DNA from: JBGQJN01 sp964423175
Lineage (GTDB): Bacteria; Patescibacteriota; Minisyncoccia; 2-02-FULL-40-12; IGHO2-01-FULL-4-A
Assembly (NCBI GenBank): GCA_964423175.1
Contig: CAYRDM010000040.1
Location: 1-5,269 of the forward strand
Direction: 5' to 3'
DNA: 5,269 nt
Shown here: in pieces, positions 1-4,837 of the stretch
Numbering within the stretch: the stretch's first letter is position 1
Layout: each line of letters begins with the position of its first letter
Notes under the pieces: generated by a model
Told to the model about the DNA's origin: nothing
Database searches by the model: none
Seen by the model: only the letters and a program-made list of their open reading frames with translations
Translations under genes and position numbers: made by a program

Positions 1-138
1 CTCATTTATGTTGGGAGGTAAAACTTCAAATGAAGAATCTAGCCCCAAATCAGCCAAAATCTTTCTAAGCACCCTTTTTCTTCCTTGAGATTCTGATCCC
101 AAAAAAATTCTGGTATTAAGGTTGTTCACGGGATTCAT
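1..138 (-). CDS. maf: Maf family nucleotide pyrophosphatase, N-terminal part (cut by window edge)
   Basis: The 46 codons in the window start at the ATG at 138 and run off the left edge. Residues 11-19 (IFLGSESQG) and R20 match the start of Maf/YhdE proteins, in which a beta strand leads into a substrate loop of the type L-(A/G)-S-x-S-x-x-R. Here the loop is S15, S17, R20. Residues 38-46 (a FEVLPPNINE-like stretch) match the typical F-x-V-x-x-x-x-I-D-E segment that follows helix 1. Maf proteins are cytoplasmic pyrophosphatases that hydrolyse non-canonical or modified nucleoside triphosphates to monophosphates and are linked to house-cleaning and septum formation. The catalytic acid of the family lies further on, outside the window. 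The Shine-Dalgarno is weak (AGG about 10 nt upstream), but a clear promoter lies at 178-205, giving a leader of about 33 nt. A GTG at codon 4 is a possible alternative start. Family assignment is fairly sure; exact substrate is not inferable. Confidence 0.8.
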   Translation of the reverse strand, partial: MNPVNNLNTRIFLGSESQGRKRVLRKILADLGLDSSFEVLPPNINE

Positions 139-177
139 GTTAAGGTCGCCTGAATTTAAATTAAAAGAGCGATTAAG

Positions 178-205
178 ATAATAGCATTTTATACAATTAT
201 GTCAA
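178..205 (-). promoter_or_regulatory. sigma70-like promoter for maf
   Basis: On the minus strand a perfect TTGACA (205-200) is followed after 16 nt by TATTAT (183-178). The expected transcript start is near 171, about 33 nt before the maf ATG. The -35 overlaps the T-tract of the upstream terminator. Confidence 0.65.
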
Positions 206-231
206 ATAAAAAAAGCGGAAAATAATTCCGC
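204..231 (-). terminator. intrinsic terminator of the 245-855 unit
   Basis: On the minus strand the hairpin GCGGAA-TTATT-TTCCGC (231-215) is followed directly by seven T, one A and three T (214-204). It lies 13 nt past the stop of the membrane protein gene. The stem is short (6 bp) but the U-tract is strong. Confidence 0.75.
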
Positions 232-244
232 CTAAAAACGCAAA

Positions 245-631
245 CTACACCATCATTAAGAATAACGAGCTAGTAGCGACTGTTCCAACAAAAGCAGTCA
301 AACAAACATAGCCGATCCTACGATGTAAATGAGGATACAATCGGGAACCCTTCCTCCAAAAAACTTGTAAAGCAAATAAAACAAAGAAGACAAAAGCAAA
401 TGGAACATGAACCCAGAGAAACTCAGAATGTCTCTTGATAATACCCACATCAATTGAAAGTTCTATGAGAAGTCCAAATAAAACAGTAATATAGAATCCG
501 ACTGTCATTAATATGCGATGTCTGTGAAAATGTTTGGCATAACCTGTCTTGCGGTATTTACGGGCCTCCAGCCAGCCAAGCAGTATAAGAAAAAAAATAG
601 TCACAAAAAGATAGATTAACAATAAAATCAT
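245..631 (-). CDS. small four-helix membrane protein, DUF420/YozB(CtaM)-like
   Basis: 128 residues with four hydrophobic segments, roughly 2-20, 40-60, 71-92 and 106-127, separated by short basic loops. Histidines cluster at helix ends: H34/H36/H38 before helix 2, H75 at the start of helix 3, and H101/H103 in an H-R-R-I-G motif before helix 4. This arrangement resembles DUF420 proteins, including YozB/CtaM of Firmicutes, which are needed for maturation of haem-copper oxidases; histidines at equivalent positions could bind haem or metal, which is inference. No oxidase genes are visible nearby, and such lineages usually lack respiration, so the role may differ. The ATG overlaps the TGA of the upstream gene by four bases (ATGA at 631-628). 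A GGAGGAGGA Shine-Dalgarno lies inside the end of that gene, where it encodes its final Glu codons, so the pair is translationally coupled. A terminator follows at 204-231. The gene is certain; the family is tentative. Confidence 0.8.
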   Translation of the reverse strand: MILLLIYLFVTIFFLILLGWLEARKYRKTGYAKHFHRHRILMTVGFYITVLFGLLIELSIDVGIIKRHSEFLWVHVPFAFVFFVLFALQVFWRKGSRLYPHLHRRIGYVCLTAFVGTVATSSLFLMMV

Positions 632-855
632 TCCTCCTCCTCTGCAGAGTCGCTTATACCAGAAATTACCTTACCGCTATCGAGGTCGATTTCTATTTCG
701 TGGCTAGAGACATCTTCACAAAGTCTTTCGTCATCATCTCCGGCAGCTTTTTCGGCAGTTTGTTCATCCTTAAAAAACTTAGCAGTTGCACTGCCGTCAC
801 CATTACTTTGTATATATACAGCGAACCTCAACTTAAGAATTCTCGGTTCTGGCAC
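628..855 (-). CDS. small acidic protein of unknown function
   Basis: 75 residues, GTG start at 855 with AGAGGA seven nucleotides upstream. I do not recognise a named family. The protein is strongly acidic (about 21 Asp/Glu against 8 Lys/Arg) with a DDDE run at 40-43 and an EEEE tail. Residues 9-18 alternate like a beta strand (LRFAVYIQSN), then comes GDGSATAKFF (19-28), an alanine/glutamate-rich helix (31-38), and a second strand pair around 52-66 (HEIEIDL, GKVISGI). The pattern suggests a compact beta-alpha-beta fold. The one Cys is C46. It is the first gene of a two-gene unit and its last codons supply the Shine-Dalgarno of the membrane protein gene, so the two are co-expressed and may work together. 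There is no signal peptide, so a cytosolic protein is expected. A plus-strand ORF at 700-897 overlaps it but lacks such support. Confidence 0.75.
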   Translation of the reverse strand: MPEPRILKLRFAVYIQSNGDGSATAKFFKDEQTAEKAAGDDDERLCEDVSSHEIEIDLDSGKVISGISDSAEEEE

Positions 856-878
856 AATGGATTCCTCTCAAATATTTT

Positions 879-887
879 AAAATACCA
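879..887 (-). promoter_or_regulatory. possible extended -10 promoter for the 855-245 unit
   Basis: On the minus strand TG-G-TATTTT (887-879) fits an extended -10 element about 24 nt before the GTG start. No good -35 is present; only T-rich DNA lies at the right distance. It is the best candidate between the terminator at 957-983 and the gene. Confidence 0.35.
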
Positions 888-956
888 TAATTATTAAACC
901 ACAAAAACAAAAATATTGCCATAGCCCCGGACAATCAGGGCGAGTTTTTAATCCAT

Positions 957-983
957 AAAAAACGCCGGGTCATTTGACCCGGC
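957..983 (-). terminator. strong intrinsic terminator after the 71-residue gene
   Basis: A GC-rich inverted repeat GCCGGGTCA / TGACCCGGC (983-975 and 972-964) with a two-base spacer, or 8 bp with a four-base loop, is followed on the minus strand by G and TTTTTT (962-957). It lies 20 nt past the TAG at 1004. Confidence 0.85.
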
Positions 984-1003
984 AGAAGTTAACACGCTCC
1001 CAA

Positions 1004-1219
1004 CTAGAGCTTAAATTCGACAGCCGGCATCTGCCGGCAAAATTCATAAAAAACCTTATTCTCAGCTTGTTCCGAATCATCTCCTGGATCAGAAATCCCA
1101 AGAATTTCAGCTAAGGTTGTGCTGTGACCAGTCTCAGATTCATCTGGAGATCTTCCAATAATTTCAAGAATAGATTCGCGGATCTCTTCATCGGGCGCAT
1201 CCTCGCAAACGATACCCAT
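1004..1219 (-). CDS. acidic 71-residue hypothetical protein
   Basis: I do not recognise this gene. The start is placed at the ATG at 1219 because AAAGGAG (1235-1229) lies 9 nt upstream; the in-frame ATG at 1252 has no Shine-Dalgarno, and starting there would swallow that site. The product is acidic, rich in Glu, Asp and Ser, without a signal peptide or membrane segment. Residues 10-23 look like an amphipathic helix (EEIRESILEIIG) and 34-42 like another (TTLAEILGI), joined by a Ser/Asp-rich linker; C5 and C61 are the only cysteines. The final segment (56-71) is less acidic and ends FKL. It has its own promoter (1268-1296) and terminator (957-983), the layout of an independently expressed small protein. 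No terminator separates it from GNAT, so GNAT transcripts may also run into it. Confidence 0.7.
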   Translation of the reverse strand: MGIVCEDAPDEEIRESILEIIGRSPDESETGHSTTLAEILGISDPGDDSEQAENKVFYEFCRQMPAVEFKL

Positions 1220-1228
1220 CTCGCTTTT

Positions 1229-1235
1229 CTCCTTT
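1229..1235 (-). promoter_or_regulatory. Shine-Dalgarno deciding the 1219 start
   Basis: AAAGGAG on the minus strand, followed by AAAAGCGAG and then the ATG at 1219. It favours this ATG over the in-frame ATG at 1252. Confidence 0.7.
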
Positions 1236-1267
1236 ATTATATTATGCCACAACCTACTACATAAAAA

Positions 1268-1296
1268 ATTATAACATGATTAACCGACAAAGTAAA
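1268..1296 (-). promoter_or_regulatory. sigma70-like promoter for the 71-residue gene
   Basis: On the minus strand TTTACT (1296-1291), a 17-nt spacer, then a perfect TATAAT (1273-1268) with TG one base upstream, which makes it an extended -10. The expected start is near 1261, giving a leader of about 42 nt containing the AAAGGAG site. Confidence 0.7.
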
Positions 1297-1318
1297 TAGT
1301 TGATCAGACCGTAAGGCG

Positions 1319-1897
1319 CTAGCGGATACTTCCACTTTTTTTATACTTTTTCCATATCGGCGCCCAATCTTCCTTAAAAAGTCCCAGCTCTATCAAATCC
1401 CAATATCTGCCATGCTTGAAAATATGTCTCCTTCTTCTACCCTCAACCTCATAACCGCAATGCAAACTATAGTTAAGGCTTCTTTTGTTAAAAGAGTAAA
1501 CAGCAGAACAAATCTTACGTAGATTTAGTGTATTGAACGCATAATCCAAGAGAATCATCTTGGCGTCAGTGCCATAACCACCGCCCCAATATTCTTTCTC
1601 CCCTATAAGTGCCCCTGTATTTCCCACTCGGTCTTTCCAGTCTATTCTGTGTATTCCCATAGTTCCAATTGGTTGACCATCTTTTGTCTCAATGACAAAG
1701 ACGATATTCTTGTCATCTTTGTCTAAATCCTCAATCCATTTTTCTTCTTGAGTTAATGTTTTAGGGAATGTGCCTATGACGAAATGCCTAACATCTGGGT
1801 CATTTATCCATTTGTAGAAATTATCCTTATCACCTTTTTCTATCGGCCGAAGGTTAACTTTTTTGCCTCTAAGAAAAACTGTTTTCTTGTCTGACAT
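1319..1897 (-). CDS. GNAT family N-acetyltransferase (RimJ/RimL/SpeG-like type)
   Basis: 192 residues from the ATG at 1897, chosen because GGAGGA lies 4 nt upstream; an in-frame ATG at 1921 lies in the arm of a hairpin and has no ribosome site. The order fits acetyltransferases that use acetyl-CoA to acetylate amino groups of proteins or small molecules. The N-terminal strand VNLRPIEKGD (14-23) is followed by FYKWINDPDVRHF (27-39). The core strand IGTMGIHRID (77-86) precedes the pyrophosphate-binding loop W104-G-G-G-Y-G-T110, which matches the family Q/R-x-x-G-x-G/A motif. Strand 127-137 ends in N137 with S140 following, and the Cys-Gly-Tyr (147-149) plus E152-G153 segment is typical of the RimL group. 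Its leader carries an apparent attenuator and a short ORF (1975-2073), suggesting inducible expression. No terminator is visible after the TAG; the 1004-1219 gene follows by 99 bp. Substrate cannot be inferred; resistance, ribosomal-protein or polyamine acetylation are all possible. Confidence 0.9.
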   Translation of the reverse strand: MSDKKTVFLRGKKVNLRPIEKGDKDNFYKWINDPDVRHFVIGTFPKTLTQEEKWIEDLDKDDKNIVFVIETKDGQPIGTMGIHRIDWKDRVGNTGALIGEKEYWGGGYGTDAKMILLDYAFNTLNLRKICSAVYSFNKRSLNYSLHCGYEVEGRRRRHIFKHGRYWDLIELGLFKEDWAPIWKKYKKSGSIR

Positions 1898-1900
1898 GTT

Positions 1901-1906
1901 TCCTCC
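1901..1906 (-). promoter_or_regulatory. Shine-Dalgarno of the GNAT gene
   Basis: GGAGGA on the minus strand, three to four bases before the ATG at 1897. It fixes the GNAT start and lies 14 nt past the base of the 1921-1952 hairpin. Confidence 0.8.
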
Positions 1907-1910
1907 GTTG

Positions 1911-1952
1911 TTAAATAACAAAATTGCCTCAGCTTGATTGCTGAGGCAATTT
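1911..1952 (-). terminator. leader hairpin with T-rich tail, likely attenuator upstream of GNAT
   Basis: A 13-bp perfect inverted repeat (1952-1940 and 1933-1921) with a six-base loop has the core GCCTCAGC / GCTGAGGC. On the minus strand it is followed by a T-rich run (TTTTGTTATTT, the first Ts being part of the stem). It sits between the only good promoter (2080-2108) and the GNAT Shine-Dalgarno, with just 23 bp between hairpin and ATG. GNAT expression must therefore pass through it. The plus-strand flank (CTGTAACC) is a poorer U-tract, so a minus-strand terminator is preferred. Confidence 0.6.
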
Positions 1953-1974
1953 CTGTAACCCAGTTAAATAAAGT

Positions 1975-2073
1975 TTAAATAATTAGAGTTGCACATATTG
2001 TCCCAACAAAAATTGGCCCGTTACAAACGGCGTCTGTAAGACCAATATTCATTTGGGACTTATGCATAAACAT
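1975..2073 (-). CDS. possible leaderless 32-residue leader peptide upstream of GNAT
   Basis: A short ORF runs from the ATG at 2073 to TAA at 1977-1975. The ATG lies exactly six bases after a TATTAT -10 element, so the transcript is expected to begin at or next to the start codon; there is no Shine-Dalgarno. In-frame ATGs also occur at codons 3 and 8. The peptide begins MFMHKSQMNIG, then has TDAVCNGP and a hydrophobic end VGTICATLII, with cysteines at 17 and 27. I recognise no family. Its place between a strong promoter and an intrinsic hairpin, ahead of an acetyltransferase, is that of a regulatory leader peptide. It could instead be a small membrane peptide with its own terminator, or a chance ORF. 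The role is inference from layout only. Confidence 0.4.
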   Translation of the reverse strand: MFMHKSQMNIGLTDAVCNGPIFVGTICATLII

Positions 2074-2079
2074 AATTGT

Positions 2080-2108
2080 ATAATATCATAATAAACACCA
2101 CGAGTCAA
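2080..2108 (-). promoter_or_regulatory. strong extended -10 promoter for the GNAT leader
   Basis: On the minus strand TTGACT (2108-2103), a 17-nt spacer, then TATTAT (2085-2080) preceded by TG-A, an extended -10. The expected start is at about 2073, which coincides with an ATG. Confidence 0.75.
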
Positions 2109-2148
2109 TGCAAAAAGCTCACGCCTATATGCCGGCTCGGAAACCTAG

Positions 2149-2154
2149 TATAAT
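2149..2154 (+). promoter_or_regulatory. -10 element of the C39 peptidase gene (leaderless start)
   Basis: A perfect TATAAT followed by AAGATT and then ATG at 2161, so the expected transcript start coincides with the start codon. The -35 region (around 2126-2131, tatatg) is weak. The spacing equals that of the minus-strand leader ORF at 2073. Confidence 0.5.
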
Positions 2155-2160
2155 AAGATT

Positions 2161-2895
2161 ATGCACAAAATTTCTCTTTCATTTCTTCTGCCTCTTGCAG
2201 TCTTGGTCATAGGGTTTGCTTTTTATCTTCGCGGCTATTTATCCGCTCCGTTGCCAACCGCCTCTCCCTATAAAAGCACATTGATTTCAAATACTCCTCA
2301 AGCCTCAAATTCAACTAAGCCGCTTTTTCCTGCCCAAGTTAACTTAGATGTACCCTTCACTTCACAGGCTCCCAACAAAAACTGGAATTTACCTTACAAC
2401 GAGTTCTGTGAAGAAGCATCCTCTCTAATGGCTGCCAGCTACATCAGGGGTCTGTCTATCCCGACTGCTAATTTTGCAGATGCGAGATTGCTTGAAATAA
2501 AAGCCTTTGAAGAAAGAAGGTTTGGTTACTATCAAGATACTACCGCAGAAGAGACGGCCATAATTCTCCGGGAATTTTACAAACTTCCCAAAGTTAGAAC
2601 ATTATACAATCCAACCGTTGTAGATATAAAAACAGCCCTAGCTGATGGCAAGGCTGTCATAATGCCGGCTGCCGGCAGAGATTTGGGCAATCCTTATTTC
2701 CAGAACCCCGGTCCTCTGTATCACATGCTCGTCATCAAGGGTTATACAGCCAATGGTAAATTCATAACAAATGATCCGGGCACACAACATGGTGCTAATT
2801 ATATTTACAATGCTGACGTGCTCATGAATGCTATGCACGACTGGAATAATGGCAATATAGAACTAGGTAAAAAAGTTATTATAATAGTTGGCTAA
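2161..2895 (+). CDS. membrane-anchored C39-like cysteine peptidase family protein
   Basis: 244 residues. An N-terminal hydrophobic segment (about 5-27) with only a few charges before it looks like a signal anchor or uncleaved signal. A Pro/Ser/Thr-rich linker (28-58) leads into a papain-like domain of the Peptidase_C39_2 type. The start VPFTSQAPNKNW (64-75) supplies Q69; the catalytic Cys is C83 in EFCEEAS; the His is H188 in YHMLVIKGY; the third residue is probably D205 in TNDPGT. The C-terminal part contains the usual G-x-x-Y-x-Y element (211-216). Proteins of this type act outside the membrane; substrates are unknown, with peptidoglycan peptides, secreted proteins or peptide leaders all possible. 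No ABC exporter is fused or nearby, so it is not a bacteriocin-exporter C39 domain. Transcription appears leaderless, without a Shine-Dalgarno. It converges on the MurJ gene with 7 bp between stops. Confidence 0.85.
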   Translation: MHKISLSFLLPLAVLVIGFAFYLRGYLSAPLPTASPYKSTLISNTPQASNSTKPLFPAQVNLDVPFTSQAPNKNWNLPYNEFCEEASSLMAASYIRGLSIPTANFADARLLEIKAFEERRFGYYQDTTAEETAIILREFYKLPKVRTLYNPTVVDIKTALADGKAVIMPAAGRDLGNPYFQNPGPLYHMLVIKGYTANGKFITNDPGTQHGANYIYNADVLMNAMHDWNNGNIELGKKVIIIVG

Positions 2896-2902
2896 ACACC
2901 TT

Positions 2903-4219
2903 TTATAAAATCAGCCTGCGCATACGCCAAAAAAGTAACACCAACAATATAGAAAGTTCGGTTGCACTGCCTATAAAAAACCCCAATGGCAAAGCCAAGA
3001 CGCCGATGTGTGTAGAAAGTAAATAAGCACTTGGGATTGCAATAACTATACCGATAATACTTATAAGCACCGGTACGACGGTGTTTTTTGTAGCATAAAA
3101 AGATCTGGCCACAAGATGAACAAGCGATTCACTTGGTATGCTTAAACAGAACATTCCCAATGTCGCAGCGGTTTTATGAATATCATCCGCCCCAAATGCT
3201 CCGCCCCCCAGAAAAAATTTTATTAATGGTTCTCTGATAATAAAAATAAGGAACGCGGACATTACGCTACCTAGAGTTATGACCCAAAATGAATTTCTAA
3301 ATGTTTGCCAAAAAACATGCACCGAACGACCTGTTATTGCTCCCGCCAAAACTGGGAAACTCGCAGTGGCAACCGTGATTCCTATCAAACTGACGGCAAC
3401 ACTTTGAAAATTACGAGAAAAACTTAAAACAGCAACAGAACCAGGAACAAGAGTAGAAGCAATCACAGTAAATCCCCAAAAAGTTGCCAACTCTATTGGA
3501 TGACCAAACATCTTGGGAATCATAAGCTTAATGGTTTTAAGAAACTCCGGGGCACGAAAATTGTATTCCGGCTTGAGGTTAAAACCAGAACGAAAAATAT
3601 CAATAACACGTGCGACAAGATGCAAAACTGCTCCACCCAGAGTTCCAAAAGCTACACCCATTACTCCATAATGAGGTGCGAGTAGCAAAGCTCCTAAAAT
3701 TATTCCCAAATTATAAAGTGCCGGTGATAATCCATAGAACAAGAATCTCTTCTTGGAAATGAGTATGGCACCGATAGCATTTGAAGCGCCAAAAAATATT
3801 GGCGATAAAGCCAAGATCCTGAGTATTTTTACAACCAAGTCTCTGCTCGCCAAATCAAACCCAGGAGCAACGGAAAAACTTATTTGTTTAGCAAAAATTA
3901 ATATCAGCACAGCAACAAGGGTCATTGTTGCAACCGCTGCCGTTGTAACTGAATTTGCGTATTCCTGAGCTCTTTTTTGATCCGATTTGAGCAGCTCAGT
4001 AAAAACTGGTATAAATGCTGCCGCTATTCCACCCGCAATCAAAATATTAAAAAGCAGATCAGGAATCAAAAAAGCGGCATTGTATGCATCTAGCAATCTT
4101 GATGCTCCGAAGGTATTTGCAAAGATGTGATCTCGCAATAATCCAAGCGAATATGACAGAAGAGTTGTAACAGCCAATGCAACACTACCAACAGGAATAA
4201 ATTTAAGCAGTTTTTTCAT
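2903..4219 (-). CDS. murJ: MurJ/MviN-like lipid II flippase, short form
   Basis: 438 residues with about 12 hydrophobic segments, in the inner membrane. The N-terminus has the MurJ hallmark order: LGLLRD (25-30), FGAS (37-40), LDAYNAAFLIPDLLFN (43-58), then AAAFIPVFTE (67-75). Further signatures are NAIGAILISKKRF (148-159), YGVMGVAFGTLGGAVLH (184-200), SFSRNFQSV (266-274) and ARSFYATKNTVVPV (371-384). MurJ flips lipid-linked peptidoglycan precursor across the membrane. E. coli MurJ has about 510 residues and 14 helices; this protein ends at a TAA after helix 12, so helices 13-14 are missing. Of the cavity arginines known to matter in E. coli, equivalents of R24 (R29) and R270 (R269) are kept, but Y23 replaces R18 and F57/N58 replace R52. 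A divergent flippase or another MOP-type lipid carrier is possible. There is no Shine-Dalgarno, and TATAAT boxes lie directly upstream. Confidence 0.88.
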   Translation of the reverse strand: MKKLLKFIPVGSVALAVTTLLSYSLGLLRDHIFANTFGASRLLDAYNAAFLIPDLLFNILIAGGIAAAFIPVFTELLKSDQKRAQEYANSVTTAAVATMTLVAVLILIFAKQISFSVAPGFDLASRDLVVKILRILALSPIFFGASNAIGAILISKKRFLFYGLSPALYNLGIILGALLLAPHYGVMGVAFGTLGGAVLHLVARVIDIFRSGFNLKPEYNFRAPEFLKTIKLMIPKMFGHPIELATFWGFTVIASTLVPGSVAVLSFSRNFQSVAVSLIGITVATASFPVLAGAITGRSVHVFWQTFRNSFWVITLGSVMSAFLIFIIREPLIKFFLGGGAFGADDIHKTAATLGMFCLSIPSESLVHLVARSFYATKNTVVPVLISIIGIVIAIPSAYLLSTHIGVLALPLGFFIGSATELSILLVLLFWRMRRLIL

Positions 4220-4227
4220 ATTCTTAT

Positions 4228-4248
4228 ATTATACACTCTCGTATTATA
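4228..4248 (-). promoter_or_regulatory. tandem -10 elements upstream of murJ
   Basis: Two perfect TATAAT hexamers on the minus strand at 4248-4243 and 4233-4228. The proximal one is eight bases from the ATG, implying a leaderless or nearly leaderless mRNA; the distal one would give a leader of about 16 nt. No convincing -35 is present for either (TAATGG at 4256-4251 for the proximal). Confidence 0.55.
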
Positions 4249-4257
4249 ATCCATTAA

Positions 4258-4290
4258 CATAAAAACTGGGAAACGTTCCCAGTTTTTATG
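4258..4290 (-). terminator. intrinsic terminator, 15-bp perfect palindrome
   Basis: Arms at 4258-4272 and 4276-4290 are perfectly complementary around a three-base loop, with the core CTGGGAA / TTCCCAG and A/T tails (AAAAA, TTTTT) on both sides. It can work in both directions, but the gene that ends here is the minus-strand one stopping at 4311. Confidence 0.85.
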
Positions 4291-4310
4291 AATTTGCTTT
4301 CTCTGATTTT

Positions 4311-4835
4311 TTATTTATTGAACAATTTTATAAACCAGCCGAAAACACTGAACCTGACCTCATTGTCTTTGATAAATAATTCTATTTTGTCCTTCTCCGC
4401 CTTAAGCAGAGTTATCTGCTTATCAAGCTCGGTGACAATTGCGGAATCTGCCGCCCTTGCTTTGGCCTTGGTTAACCTATCAATTTGGTTAGCAGTTTTT
4501 ACAAGAGAGCTTCTTAAAATACCCAGGTTCTTATAATCTGTTCCTATAAAAAACGTTTTCCAAGAACTTCTGTTTTCTACCTGATCCATGGCATCAACTT
4601 CTTCGTTCTTTGATTCATTCTGTTCTTTGGCCACCTCTCTCAAATCCTTGCCTATACCACCGTCTCTGTTGGCGATACGATTGAGTTCCGTTGCCAAATT
4701 AGATATTACACTCCCATGCTCACTACTTTTTTCCACCCCGGTTTCGCCCTTGGCAAAAGCGCTCAAACCCACAACCAAAGACAACACAAAGGCTGTCGCC
4801 ACTAACGCGGTCTTAATTGTTTGTTTATGTAGCAT
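4311..4835 (-). CDS. secreted or membrane-anchored helical protein, uncharacterised
   Basis: 174 residues. A short basic start (H3, K4, K8) and hydrophobic stretch (9-25) end in A26-F-A28, a good signal peptidase I site, so the mature protein would begin near K29. The rest is charged and mostly helical: a segment 39-72 containing an NRDGGIGKDLREVAKEQNES-like stretch (56-75), a conserved-looking WKTFFIGTDYKNLG motif (92-105), and a coiled-coil-like heptad region (about 107-157) with many Lys, Glu and Leu. It closes with a short hydrophobic, basic tail (FGWFIKLFNK, 165-174) that might insert into or lie on a membrane. I recall similar proteins (EHGS, GGIG, EQN and IGTDYKNLG motifs) in Parcubacteria genomes, without known function. 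It is probably extracytoplasmic. No Shine-Dalgarno is evident; a promoter candidate lies at 4881-4909 and a strong terminator at 4258-4290. Confidence 0.85.
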   Translation of the reverse strand: MLHKQTIKTALVATAFVLSLVVGLSAFAKGETGVEKSSEHGSVISNLATELNRIANRDGGIGKDLREVAKEQNESKNEEVDAMDQVENRSSWKTFFIGTDYKNLGILRSSLVKTANQIDRLTKAKARAADSAIVTELDKQITLLKAEKDKIELFIKDNEVRFSVFGWFIKLFNK

Positions 4836-4837
4836 AA

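Noticed and set aside
628..630. Recoded TGA (Gly in Gracilibacteria or Absconditabacteria)
   Set aside because: This TGA ends a gene in a classic ATGA overlap with the next gene, and the other genes read through cleanly without in-frame TGA.
700..897. Plus-strand ORF of 65 codons
   Set aside because: It is antisense to the acidic protein gene, has no Shine-Dalgarno or promoter, and its translation has no recognisable pattern.
924..948. Plus-strand hairpin GCCC...GGGC followed by GAGTTTTT as terminator
   Set aside because: The stem is only four base pairs with a ten-base loop, and no plus-strand gene ends there.
1236..1241. Second TATAAT just before the 71-residue gene
   Set aside because: A transcript starting from it would begin within or after the Shine-Dalgarno; the upstream TATAAT with 17-nt spacing is better placed.
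1898..1921. Upstream ATG at 1921 as GNAT start
   Set aside because: It lies at the foot of the hairpin and lacks a ribosome site, while the ATG at 1897 has GGAGGA at proper distance and gives a normal family N-terminus.
1953..1968. T-box riboswitch (AACTGGGT-like sequence before the hairpin)
   Set aside because: The rest of the conserved T-box (GGTACCGCG-type part) and its partner strand are absent, and the leader is too short for a specifier stem.
2890..2916. Bidirectional terminator across the convergent stops
   Set aside because: The GGCT/AGCC arms are only four base pairs and off-centre from the inner TTTTATAAAA palindrome; no convincing terminator is visible.
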